DNA from: an uncultured bacterium
GTDB lineage: Bacteria > Bacillota > Clostridia > Oscillospirales > Oscillospiraceae
NCBI GenBank assembly: GCA_946056135.1
Contig: CAMGIN010000015.1
Location: 1-34,639, forward strand
Direction: 5' to 3'
DNA length: 34,639 nucleotides
The stretch's first letter is position 1. Each line of letters begins with the position of its first letter. Shown piece after piece: positions 15,794 to 22,925 of this stretch. A program made the position numbers and the translations under genes. Under the pieces are notes generated by a model, which was not told the DNA's origin, made no database searches, and saw only the letters and a list, made by a program, of their open reading frames with translations.

Positions 15794-17191
15794 ATGTCAT
15801 ACGGAGTATTCTCAACCAACACCCCTGTCCGGCTGAACAGTCTGGATTTCCGGGATGGCCAGCAATCCATGCTGGCTACCCGCGTCACCACCGAGGACAT
15901 GCTTCCTTTTCTGGAACGCATGGATAAAATCGGCTACGACAATATGGAAATGTGGGGCGGCGCCACCTTTGATGTATGCATCCGATATCTGAACGATGAT
16001 CCTTGGGAGCGGCTGCGGAAATTCAAAGCCGTTATGAAAAATACACCCCTGAAAATGGTTTGCCGCGGACAGAATCTGGTAGGATACAAGGCTTACCCGG
16101 ATGATATCGTCCGCAGATTTATTGCCGCCGCAGCCCGGAACGGGATGGATATTTTTCTGATTTTTGACTGTCTGGATGATCTGCGCAACTGCCAGGTTCC
16201 CTTTGAAGCGGTTCTGGAAGCAGGCAAGAAGGTGGAAGGCTCCCTGCAATATATGATCAGCCCCTACCACACCCGGAAGATGCGGGTGGAGAACGCGCTG
16301 GAACAGCAGCGGATGGGGGCTTCCGGCATCCACGTGGAGGACATGGCCGGTCTGATGGATCCTACCGAGGCTTACGCCCTCATCTCCGATTTGAAAGACG
16401 CTCTGGATATCCCCGTTTACCTGCACTGCCACTGCACCGGCGGCATGGCTGAAATGTGCTACTGGGAAGCCGCCCGGGCAGGCGTTGACGGACTGGATGT
16501 AGCATTCTCCCCCATCGGTCTGGGCGCTTCCCTGCCCGGTGTGGAGAACGTCGTTGCCGCTCTGCGGGGCACGCCCCGGGACACCGGTATTGATCTGGCA
16601 CAGTTAAATTCCCTGAATGCCGACTTTAAGGCGCTGCGGAAGAAATATGCGGAATTCTCCTCCGCTCTTGTGGGCGTGGACGTCGGCTGCTTGCAGCATC
16701 AGATTCCCGGCGGTATGCTGACCAATCTGGAAAGCCAGCTGAAGAACATGAAGGCTTTCCACCGTCTGGATGAGGTGCTTCAGGAAGCTGTACAGGTTCG
16801 TGCCGACATGGGCTATCCTCCCCTGGCTACTCCCTCCAGTCAGATGTGCGGCACCCAAGCCACCACCAATGTGCTTACCGGCAAACGTTACGGCATGATT
16901 TCCAAGGAAATGACCGATTACTGCCGTGGTATGTACGGTCAAGCTCCCGGCCCCATCAGCCCCGACCTGATGAAAGCCGCTCTGGGCGATGAAAAACCCA
17001 TCACCTGCCGTCCTGCCGAACTGCTGACTCCCGGTTGGGAAGAAGCCTGCAAGGCTGTGGGTGATCTGGCAGAATGCGAGGAGGACGTTCTGACCTATGC
17101 CCTGTTCCCCAGCATCGCCCCCAAGTTCCTGGAGGAAAAACGCCGAAAGGCAGCAAGCTGTGTCTCTTATACCATTGAAATATGTGAATAA
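15794..17191 (+). CDS. carboxyltransferase-like DRE-TIM barrel protein with altered active site
   Basis: This 465-residue protein resembles the carboxyltransferase subunit of oxaloacetate decarboxylase, pyruvate carboxylase subunit B and transcarboxylase 5S. The ATG at 15794 is preferred; an in-frame extension to TTG at 15695 would run through the untranslated leader. Family blocks seen: DFRDGQQSMLATR (R20, D21, Q24), GGATFDVCIRYLNDDPWERL, RGQNLVGYK, the metal histidines H211 and H213 in LHCHCTGG, and the C-terminal PYC/OadA-type region. No biotin domain is present. The lysine that is carbamylated in relatives (KDMAGL) is Glu182 in VEDMAGL, and the GTSQP loop with the carboxyl-transfer threonine is GASLP (A245). 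Biotin-dependent transfer is therefore doubtful. A metal-dependent lyase, aldolase or decarboxylase on an oxo- or hydroxy-acid is more likely. Confidence 0.8.
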   Translation: MSYGVFSTNTPVRLNSLDFRDGQQSMLATRVTTEDMLPFLERMDKIGYDNMEMWGGATFDVCIRYLNDDPWERLRKFKAVMKNTPLKMVCRGQNLVGYKAYPDDIVRRFIAAAARNGMDIFLIFDCLDDLRNCQVPFEAVLEAGKKVEGSLQYMISPYHTRKMRVENALEQQRMGASGIHVEDMAGLMDPTEAYALISDLKDALDIPVYLHCHCTGGMAEMCYWEAARAGVDGLDVAFSPIGLGASLPGVENVVAALRGTPRDTGIDLAQLNSLNADFKALRKKYAEFSSALVGVDVGCLQHQIPGGMLTNLESQLKNMKAFHRLDEVLQEAVQVRADMGYPPLATPSSQMCGTQATTNVLTGKRYGMISKEMTDYCRGMYGQAPGPISPDLMKAALGDEKPITCRPAELLTPGWEEACKAVGDLAECEEDVLTYALFPSIAPKFLEEKRRKAASCVSYTIEICE

Positions 17192-17206
17192 AAGGGTGAT
17201 ACTACC

Positions 17207-17593
17207 ATGAAACAAACAAATCCCGAAAAGCTGGAACAGTCCAAAGCCATTCTTCAGCAACTGAAGGAAGCCCGGGGAGGTTCCCTGCTGGAATCCCATC
17301 GGAAGATGGGCAATGACCCCTACCTCGCAAAGATGTTTCTGGATACCTACCAGAATAACAAGGCTGACTGCACGATTCCGAAGAAATACAAGGAGCTTAT
17401 GGTCATGGCTGTCGGCATGGCTACCGGCACTGCTACTACCATGAACGTCCATGCAAATCTTGCGGTTCAGAACGGTGCTACCGTGGATGAAATCTGCGAG
17501 GTGATCCGCATGATCTTCTTCACCTGCGGCGTGACAAAGCTGCTGCCCATTCTGGAGCAGCTTGATCTTGAGGCGCTGGAACTGGACGAATGA
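17207..17593 (+). CDS. carboxymuconolactone decarboxylase (CMD)-family protein
   Basis: This 128-residue all-helical protein resembles the CMD/AhpD family. The core KKYKELMVMAVGMATGTATT with NVHANLAVQNGATVDEICEVI matches the family pattern. The AhpD-type CxxCxxxH redox motif is replaced by TATTMNVH, which keeps only the histidine, so a peroxidase role is unlikely and a decarboxylase, lactonase or accessory role is open. It follows the carboxyltransferase-like gene by 15 bases with AAGGGTGATACTACC before the ATG, and the two are surely co-transcribed. A partner role with that enzyme is inferred. Confidence 0.75.
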   Translation: MKQTNPEKLEQSKAILQQLKEARGGSLLESHRKMGNDPYLAKMFLDTYQNNKADCTIPKKYKELMVMAVGMATGTATTMNVHANLAVQNGATVDEICEVIRMIFFTCGVTKLLPILEQLDLEALELDE

Positions 17594-17683
17594 TCCCTTC
17601 CCGATGCTACCGGGGATGCCGCACCTTTGGACATGGTAATCAATCTTTCTCTTTCTTTTGATCAGGCATTCCCATAGGCATAA

Positions 17684-17723
17684 GTCAGCCCCCGGCACAA
17701 AAATGCCGGAGGCTGACTTTTTT
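17684..17723 (+). terminator. strong rho-independent terminator
   Basis: GTCAGCC-CCCGGCA pairs with TGCCGG-AGGCTGAC, followed by six T residues. It closes the two-gene unit. Confidence 0.9.
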
Positions 17724-17760
17724 CTTTAGAATAAAAGAAGTCAAACGATAAACGAACCAG

Positions 17761-17789
17761 TTGACAATGACCTGTTTCCCCTTTATCAT
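17761..17789 (+). promoter_or_regulatory. SigA-type promoter of the second LacI-family gene
   Basis: TTGACA at 17761-17766 and TATCAT at 17784-17789 are spaced by 17 bases, about 30 bases before the start codon at 17820. Confidence 0.75.
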
Positions 17790-17819
17790 AAGAATTAGCA
17801 AGCACAAGGAGGTAAAGCC

Positions 17820-18851
17820 ATGCCTACCATTAAAGATGTTGCCAAACAGGCAGGGGTGTCCGCAACAACCGTATCCATTATTCTCGGCGGTAAAAGTGAA
17901 CAGAGGAAGATTCCTGCCGCTACCTGTGAGCGTGTCCGGGAGGCCGCCCGTCAGATCGGTTACCGCCCGGATTCAAGTGCCAAGCGGCTGCGCAAAGGCG
18001 GTGACCGAAAGCCGGTAATCGCGTTTTTCTGGCCCATGGACTATCGTCTGCCCATCCTGGCCTCCTTTATTAACAGCATCTCCAAAGAACTGCGCAATCA
18101 GGGTGTGGAATGTGAACTGGTGGTGCAGACCTTTGAGAATGACAAGCTGAAAGATGCGGCGCAGGTATTGCAGGACCATTATTACAGCGCCATGATCATC
18201 GGTGCCTGTTCGGCGGATGACCTGGTGTTTTTGGAAGCACAAAATCTGACGATTCCGGTGGTGCTGATCAATCGTACTTCGCAGCGGTATTCATCAGTTT
18301 GTGTGGACAACGAGAAAATCGGCCGGGAAGCAGCGGAAATGATCCTCAAAAAGGGCTACCGCAGTGTCGCCCTGCTGACAGCCAGTGAACGCTACCTGCA
18401 AACCCGTCGGCGTACTACGGCGTTTATTGACACCTGCCGGGCGTTGGGAATCGCAATTGAAGAAAGCCACATTCTCAGTGTTCCAGGCAATATGGCAGGC
18501 GGCTCCATGGGTGCCGTTCAGTTCTGCTATTTGGACAACCGCCCCAAAATGCTTTTCTGTGAATCGGACAGTTTGGCTTTGGGGGCGCTGAGCGCCTTTC
18601 AGCGTCTGAACATTTCTATTCCAGCCGATCTGGAGGTGCTGGCAATTTCCATGCTGGGGCAGGAGGAAACCCTCTATTCCCTGCCATCGCTGAGCATCAT
18701 TGATCTGCCCAATGAAAAGATGGCATCCACCGCCATTCGGATCATTCTGAAACAGCTGAATGACTCCCTTACCGGAAACTGCACGGCCATTCATGAGATG
18801 GAGGAGGCGGATATCATCTTGCGGGATTCTTTCCGACTGCCGATGGTATGA
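17820..18851 (+). CDS. LacI-family transcriptional regulator (paralogue)
   Basis: This 343-residue regulator has the LacI helix-turn-helix (TIKDVAKQAGVSATTVSIIL, then YRPDSSAKRLRKG) and a C-terminal sensor domain. It starts with ATG after AAGGAGGTAAAGCC. It is clearly related to the regulator at 14511-15521 along its whole length, including the ECELVVQ segment, the IIGA block and IPVVLINR. The two probably arose by duplication and may read related operators or different effectors. It is transcribed alone from its own promoter, and no terminator is obvious behind it. Its target is unknown, but the neighbouring metabolic genes are the natural candidates. Confidence 0.9.
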   Translation: MPTIKDVAKQAGVSATTVSIILGGKSEQRKIPAATCERVREAARQIGYRPDSSAKRLRKGGDRKPVIAFFWPMDYRLPILASFINSISKELRNQGVECELVVQTFENDKLKDAAQVLQDHYYSAMIIGACSADDLVFLEAQNLTIPVVLINRTSQRYSSVCVDNEKIGREAAEMILKKGYRSVALLTASERYLQTRRRTTAFIDTCRALGIAIEESHILSVPGNMAGGSMGAVQFCYLDNRPKMLFCESDSLALGALSAFQRLNISIPADLEVLAISMLGQEETLYSLPSLSIIDLPNEKMASTAIRIILKQLNDSLTGNCTAIHEMEEADIILRDSFRLPMV

Positions 18852-19090
18852 ACGTTTCACACAGAGAAGAACTGAGGTCAAAATTGCCATAGTATATGTC
18901 AGATATGCTCATGCCGGAAATGATGAGCAGAATCCCTGTATGATAGGGATATTCTGCGGAAGTATCAACTACTCTACGTGTTCATTCCTGCAGACAAAAC
19001 CAATATAGGCATCAAAAAACTACGAACCTCTTAAAAGAATGTTGCAATTTACCCTGTTTTCCGGATATTATCCGAATATTTAAAAATGCA
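18852..19090. other. intergenic stretch, possible recombinase remnant
   Basis: No intact gene is seen. A short frame ending at 19008 encodes VYVRYAHAGNDEQNP, which faintly resembles the N-terminus of serine recombinases (VYVRVS..DEQ), but it stops soon after. The stretch leads into the att-like repeats at 19091. Confidence 0.3.
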
Positions 19091-19112
19091 ATTGGGGTCA
19101 AATTGGGGTCAA
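19091..19112. repeat. tandem 11-bp direct repeat next to the att scar
   Basis: ATTGGGGTCAA occurs twice in a row. Short direct repeats near a tRNA 3' end are typical of arm-type integrase binding sites; that role is inferred. Confidence 0.55.
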
Positions 19113-19163
19113 AATGGACCATGCCAAATTTCACCTTCAACTTTTTAACCAATAAAGCGCAAG

Positions 19164-19200
19164 AAAAAGTCCTGAAATCATACGATTTCAGGACTTTTTT
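19164..19200. terminator. bidirectional terminator hairpin behind the tRNA remnant
   Basis: AAAAAGTCCTGAAATC and GATTTCAGGACTTTTTT are perfect complements around ATAC. On the minus strand it directly follows the tRNA 3' end, as a native tRNA terminator would. Confidence 0.85.
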
Positions 19201-19201
19201 G

Positions 19202-19244
19202 GTTGCGGAGGCAGGACTCGAACCTACGACCTCCGGGTTATGAG
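19202..19244 (-). tRNA. 3' half of tRNA-Met (CAT anticodon), truncated
   Basis: Read on the minus strand the segment starts with the anticodon loop CTCATAA, continues with the 3' anticodon stem CCCGG, a variable loop, the T arm GTAGG-TTCGAGT-CCTGC, and an acceptor strand ending CTCCGCAACC. The 5' half (acceptor, D arm, 5' anticodon stem) is absent: the sequence beyond 19245 is unrelated. Integrases of tyrosine type commonly recombine within tRNA 3' ends and leave such a copy at the far end of the element, so this is probably an att scar and not a working tRNA. Confidence 0.75.
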
Positions 19245-19522
19245 GGCATTTTTGAGGTTCTAAAAGTTTGTATTTACCTGTAAATATCGTGATTATCTCA
19301 AAATAGAGATTGCCAAATGTCGAGAAACTGAAATTACAGGGATAAAACTTAAAATAAATTATCCCCCAAACTATCCCCGGCGAGATTTGCAAAAAAGTTC
19401 GGAGTTTTATATATTTGACAAATTCACCTTGCGGTGGGCAAAGCTCTTTCCTTTCCTTGATGTAAGGGTGTGGATACAGCCTTCCACTAATAGATCGACT
19501 AAAATAATTCAGAAATTTTTGG

Positions 19523-19551
19523 TTGATTTCATCCTAATATTTGAGTATACT
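19523..19551 (+). promoter_or_regulatory. SigA-type promoter upstream of the peptide gene
   Basis: TTGATT at 19523-19528 and TATACT at 19546-19551 are spaced by 17 bases. The transcript would have a leader of about 240 bases containing the nested hairpin. Confidence 0.6.
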
Positions 19552-19683
19552 ATAGATGGAAGGAATGGATCATCAGCAGTTGCCCATATAAAGCGGAAAA
19601 TGCTTATTGATTTGCGTCAACAACGCGAAAAACTGGAATTTATAGGTGCATTCTTTCGATAAAGAACGTAGGGGACGGAGCGT

Positions 19684-19730
19684 GTTTCACCCACCGGTAA
19701 ATTCCAATTTACGTGCTTGCTGAGTGAAAC
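19684..19730 (+). promoter_or_regulatory. nested inverted repeat in the leader
   Basis: GTTTCAC (19684) and GTGAAAC (19724-19730) enclose a perfect inner palindrome GTAAATT-CC-AATTTAC (19697-19712). It is a candidate RNA switch, attenuator or protein-binding site ahead of the peptide gene. Confidence 0.5.
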
Positions 19731-19799
19731 CGATAAGCACATAAAAATATAAGATGAAAGGATGTGAAAAGTCGAGATACAGTCTGCTCGGCGTTAAAA

Positions 19800-20006
19800 A
19801 TGAAAGTGGAAATCGAAAAGTATGCGTTGGAAGAAGACAAACTGAAGGATGTAACCGGCGGAATCGAGTATGATGAAATTTATGATGATACACCCGGCGC
19901 GCAATTTCAATGTTTTGTCTGTAAGGCAATTTTTCCTGCAACGCCCGGTAATGCGAATTGCTGCCCGGAATGCCACAGCAAATTCGTGGATCCGTATGAC
20001 GGATAG
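19800..20006 (+). CDS. small Gly-Gly-leader zinc-ribbon peptide precursor
   Basis: This 68-residue peptide has a leader of 21 residues ending in DKLKDVTGG. Counting back from the cleavage point, Leu is at -12 and -7, Val at -4 and Gly-Gly at -2/-1: the classical double-glycine leader cut by C39 peptidases. The 47-residue core carries C38-x2-C41-x13-C55-x2-C58, a zinc-ribbon spacing. The peptide at 28232-28432 has the same leader pattern and exactly the same cysteine spacing, and a C39 export protein is encoded at 29006. The ATG at 19800 gives the expected leader length but has no good ribosome site; a GTG at 19764 in frame would add 12 residues. The downstream neighbour is the kinase-domain transporter fusion. 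I do not recognise it as a named family. Confidence 0.65.
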   Translation: MKVEIEKYALEEDKLKDVTGGIEYDEIYDDTPGAQFQCFVCKAIFPATPGNANCCPECHSKFVDPYDG

Positions 20007-20030
20007 AAACACAAATCCATAAAAGTGTAG

Positions 20031-20075
20031 CCTCCTGTGCGGTGATGATCCTACACAGGGGGCCTTCTTTTTCTA
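20031..20075 (+). terminator. rho-independent terminator after the peptide gene
   Basis: GCCTCCTGTG pairs over 10 bp (one T-G) with CACAGGGGGC around a 14-base loop, followed by CTTCTTTTTC. Confidence 0.85.
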
Positions 20076-20264
20076 CGCAGCAGGAAAGGGAAACGCGCAA
20101 GCATACATACCGGAAAACCTTTAGGAAAATGGATAAAAACCATCCCCTTTCCGTTCTCGATGTATTATAATGACAGCAACGAAGCGGATTGTGAAATGTG
20201 CTTTGACAGAGAAGGAGATTTCCTGGCAAAACACAGATATATAAATCAATAGGATGTGAAATAT

Positions 20265-21866
20265 ATGGCAACCAAAACAATGTCAGAAAGTTTTCCCCTT
20301 ACTGCATCATCCATAGACACCATTTCGGAAATCGCCAACCGCTGCTGCTCAGAGCATAAAATGGATCGAAAAAATGTGATTCGTATCCGCCTTTCCATAG
20401 AGGAAAGCCTGGGGATTTGGCTGAATACTTTGGGTGAAGGGGCAATGGTATCCTATAAAACGGGGACAAGGATACGAAAGTCCTATTTCCAGATTAGCGC
20501 CGAGGGCGAACCATGCAATCCGTACAGTGCCAAAAGTGAGGACTTCGGTCACGGAAGCAAGAGTATGCTGGTCAACATCGGATTGATTCCCGAGTATTCC
20601 TACGTGGACGGCCAAAATATTCTGACCTTCCAAATGAAGAAAAAAGCGATGAATCCTGTGCTGTCGCTGTTGCTGATTATCCTGTCGTCCATATTTGTGG
20701 GAATTCTCGGCAGATTGTTGTTCTCCCCCGATGTACTTGCTTTGATAAACGAAAACCTCATTTTACCCATTGAGGACGCAGCCTTTCGCATTCTGTCCTG
20801 CATTGCGGGTCCGATGATATTCCTTTCGGTTGCCTGGGGTGTCTACGGCATCGGAGACGTTTATACGTTGGGAAGAATCGGCAAAAAGCTGATGCTCAGC
20901 TTCGTGTCCATCGTATTTTTGTTCAGCGCTGCGGGCACCCTGTTTTACCCGCTTCTGGGCAACGGTATTTCCGCCCATTCCTCCATATCCTCCCAGTTCG
21001 GCACGCTGTTTGAAATGATACTGGATATCTTCCCCGGCAACGTCTTCTCCCCCTTTGTGGAGGGCAACACCCTGCAAATCATTTTCCTTGCCTTTGTCAT
21101 CGGTCTATCCATGATTTTTTTGGGTCAGAGAACCTCTTCGGTGGCAAGAGCAGTGGAACAGATCAACCACATCATTTCCTTCCTGATGGGTACCATCTCC
21201 ACCTGTGTTCCCTATTTTGTATTTATTGTGCTTTTGAAAATAATTTGGTCGGGCAGTTACAAGACTTTGCTGAATGTATGGAAATTTGCACTTGTCTTTT
21301 TCATGGCCTGGTTGGTATGTGCCTTCGTCCTCATCTGTGCGGTATCCATGCTGAGAAAGGTCAGTCCCCTCTATCTGGTTAAGGCCTGTCTGCCGTCTTA
21401 CCTGATTGCCCTTACCACGGCATCCTCCGCGGCTACCTATGAGTCCAATATGTCCGTTTGTGAGCGGAAGTTTGGCATTGACCCCTCCCTTTCCTCCTTC
21501 GGCATCCCCTTTGGAATGGTCCTGTTCAAGCCTTCCACCGCACTGTATTACATACTGGTTTGCTTCTATTTCAGCAAGGATTTTAATATTCCCGTTTCGG
21601 CAAGCTGGATTCTCATTGCGGTGATTATCACAGCCATTTCCGCAGTGTCCACGCCTCCGATTCCCGGAGGTTCGGCAGCAACCTACACAATGCTCTTTTT
21701 ACAGCTAGGAATCCCCTCGGAGGCACTGGTCATCGTAATTGCGCTGGACATAATTTTTGACTTTTTCCTTACCTCCGGTGATATGCTGCTGCTCCTGGTT
21801 TCGCTCTTCAATATCTCCTCCAAAATCGGTATGCAGGATCGGAATGTGATAGACAGATGTCAGTGA
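20265..21866 (+). CDS. RsbW-like ATPase domain fused to an SLC1-type transporter
   Basis: This protein has 533 residues from the ATG at 20265 (an in-frame GTG at 20256 lies too close to the AGGA). Residues about 9-126 resemble an anti-sigma/RsbW-type ATPase: IRLSIEESLGIWLN in place of the N-box, ISAEGEPCNP where partners have D-x-G (the Asp is Ala), then GHGSKSMLV and DGQNILTFQMKKK. From about 129 on it is a glutamate/dicarboxylate symporter fold (SLC1/DAACS): hairpin 1 motif TTASSAATYES, hairpin 2 STPPIPGGSAATYTM, last helix ALDIIFDFFLTSGD. The NMDGT motif is FKPST, and the substrate arginine of helix 8 is missing, so the substrate is probably not aspartate or glutamate. The fusion suggests a transporter gated by, or signalling into, the partner-switching proteins encoded from 22566 on. 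A -10 like TATAAT lies at 20166-20171. Confidence 0.8.
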   Translation: MATKTMSESFPLTASSIDTISEIANRCCSEHKMDRKNVIRIRLSIEESLGIWLNTLGEGAMVSYKTGTRIRKSYFQISAEGEPCNPYSAKSEDFGHGSKSMLVNIGLIPEYSYVDGQNILTFQMKKKAMNPVLSLLLIILSSIFVGILGRLLFSPDVLALINENLILPIEDAAFRILSCIAGPMIFLSVAWGVYGIGDVYTLGRIGKKLMLSFVSIVFLFSAAGTLFYPLLGNGISAHSSISSQFGTLFEMILDIFPGNVFSPFVEGNTLQIIFLAFVIGLSMIFLGQRTSSVARAVEQINHIISFLMGTISTCVPYFVFIVLLKIIWSGSYKTLLNVWKFALVFFMAWLVCAFVLICAVSMLRKVSPLYLVKACLPSYLIALTTASSAATYESNMSVCERKFGIDPSLSSFGIPFGMVLFKPSTALYYILVCFYFSKDFNIPVSASWILIAVIITAISAVSTPPIPGGSAATYTMLFLQLGIPSEALVIVIALDIIFDFFLTSGDMLLLLVSLFNISSKIGMQDRNVIDRCQ

Positions 21867-21874
21867 AGACGGCT

Positions 21875-22180
21875 TTAATTGACAGCAAAGATGGTATGGT
21901 ATTCCAGTCTCGTCCAGCCGCCTGAGACACTGATATCCAGCTTCATGCCACACTCCACCGGTTTCCCGGCCTTTCCCCGCACAATGGGGCGCACAAAGGG
22001 CTGGCTGACGATCCGGTTCTCAACGCTGTGGGTATGGTTGTCATACATGTTCTTTCGCTGCTCATATTTCGCCTCAATCTTGTCCCATGGGATGCTCTGC
22101 GCTTTCTTCACCCAGCGGTTGTCTTCCCGCAGGTGCATACCCATTGTCTAAGCGGAAGCTGTCGATGAAGAAGAAACGAT
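21875..22180 (-). pseudogene. decayed IS5-like (DDE) transposase
   Basis: The minus strand encodes HLREDNRWVKKAQSIPWDKIE, the N-terminal block of IS5/IS1182-type transposases, joined directly to the central block THSVENRIVSQPFVRPIVRG and KAGKPVECGMKLDIS. The part between is deleted, the frame ends soon after, and the upstream residues (FFFIDSFRL) lie in another frame, so there is at least one frameshift and one internal deletion. It is not functional. Confidence 0.75.
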
Positions 22181-22233
22181 TCGCAATCAGTCTGCGCCCG
22201 ACTATGCTTCTTGAAGTGGTGCTCAATTCTTAA

Positions 22234-22394
22234 GGAAGCTCTGAATAAATCGCCTGCGGCTGAGTGGCGGATCTTTTGCCACATCCGTGCAGTGTTCAAA
22301 ACGAGAAATACATCCAGTATTCCTTCGTTTTTAACACTTTCGTCTGTGGCAAAATCTCTCGCCATCAGCTCTTGCCGATTTAATCAGAGCTTCC
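22234..22394. mobile_element. 161-bp MITE with IS5-type ends
   Basis: The left end GGAAGCTCTGAATAAATCG and the complement of the right end GGAAGCTCTGATTAAATCG match at 18 of 19 bases, and weaker complementarity runs through most of the element (TTTTGCCACA and TGTGGCAAAA pair inside). Both ends are flanked by TTAA, consistent with the 4-bp YTAR target duplication of IS5-group elements. There is no coding capacity. It lies beside a decayed IS5-like transposase and 77 bases before the promoter of the next operon. Confidence 0.75.
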
Positions 22395-22470
22395 TTAAAA
22401 AAACGAGCATTCTGAAAATGGCATCGATAGAATCGTTCATGCAATCGTCGTGGGGTCACCCTGGATTGTG

Positions 22471-22499
22471 TTGACATGTATTGACTGATCGCGTATAAT
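22471..22499 (+). promoter_or_regulatory. consensus SigA promoter of the partner-switching operon
   Basis: TTGACA at 22471-22476 and TATAAT at 22494-22499, spaced by exactly 17 bases: a perfect consensus. It drives the STAS gene at 22566 and probably all downstream genes. Confidence 0.9.
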
Positions 22500-22565
22500 G
22501 ATAAAGGAAAAAATGCCCGCAACCGCTGGCAATCCGAAACGTTTTGATGAAAAAGAGGAAACAGT

Positions 22566-22865
22566 ATGCAAATCAACAAAAATCTCACCGGTGCAACGCT
22601 GACCCTGGAAATCGAAGGGCGGATTGACACCACCACCGCGCCCGCGCTGGAGGCAGAGCTGAAGCACTCCGTGACCAGCGACGTGCAGAACCTCATCCTT
22701 GATTTTGCCAAGGTGGAGTACATCTCCTCCGCTGGCCTTCGTGTGTTGCTGGCAGCCCAGAAGGTCATGAAAAAGCAGGGCACGATGACCGTCCAGCATG
22801 TCAACGACGTGATTATGGAGGTCTTTGAGGTCACCGGCTTCTCGGATATTCTGACCATTGTCTGA
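22566..22865 (+). CDS. STAS-domain anti-sigma factor antagonist
   Basis: This 99-residue stand-alone STAS protein is of the SpoIIAA/RsbV type. Such proteins are phosphorylated by a RsbW-like kinase and dephosphorylated by a PP2C enzyme, and switch partners accordingly. The phosphorylation block is YISSAGLRVLL; by family alignment Ser55 is the expected phosphosite. It starts with ATG after AGAGGAAACAGT. As first gene behind the consensus promoter, and in one operon with a PP2C phosphatase (25659) and a RsbW-like kinase (27717), it completes a partner-switching trio. No sigma factor is encoded in the window, so the output may be another target protein. Confidence 0.9.
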   Translation: MQINKNLTGATLTLEIEGRIDTTTAPALEAELKHSVTSDVQNLILDFAKVEYISSAGLRVLLAAQKVMKKQGTMTVQHVNDVIMEVFEVTGFSDILTIV

Positions 22866-22925
22866 CCGACGGCGCTCCGGTTTTACCGGGGTCCTTCCTG
22901 CAATTATGAGGGAGTATCGCATTCT

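Larger units (their letters stand above)
19246..19799. other. AT-rich leader region before the first peptide gene
   Basis: No convincing protein gene is seen. It contains a promoter at 19523-19551 and a nested inverted repeat at 19684-19730. A segment around 19455-19500 loosely recalls the 3' end of 23S rRNA (see rejected items). The composition is clearly more AT-rich than the metabolic region to the left. Confidence 0.45.

Noticed and set aside
18885..19008. Possible serine-recombinase N-terminal fragment
   Set aside because: A single faint motif (VYVRYAHAGNDEQ) with no further conserved residues; kept only as a remark in the intergenic entry.
19012..19392. 126-codon minus-strand frame
   Set aside because: It runs through the tRNA remnant and terminator; its NPEVVGSSPASAT stretch is the well-known false translation of a tRNA 3' end.
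19455..19500. Similarity to the 3' end of 23S rRNA (GATGTAAGG and CACTAATAGATCGA)
   Set aside because: Only short words match, and the flanks do not continue as rRNA; too weak to call without an alignment to rRNA sequences.
19387..19662. 91-codon plus-strand frame before the first peptide gene
   Set aside because: No ribosome site and no recognisable family, and a promoter lies inside it; probably non-coding.
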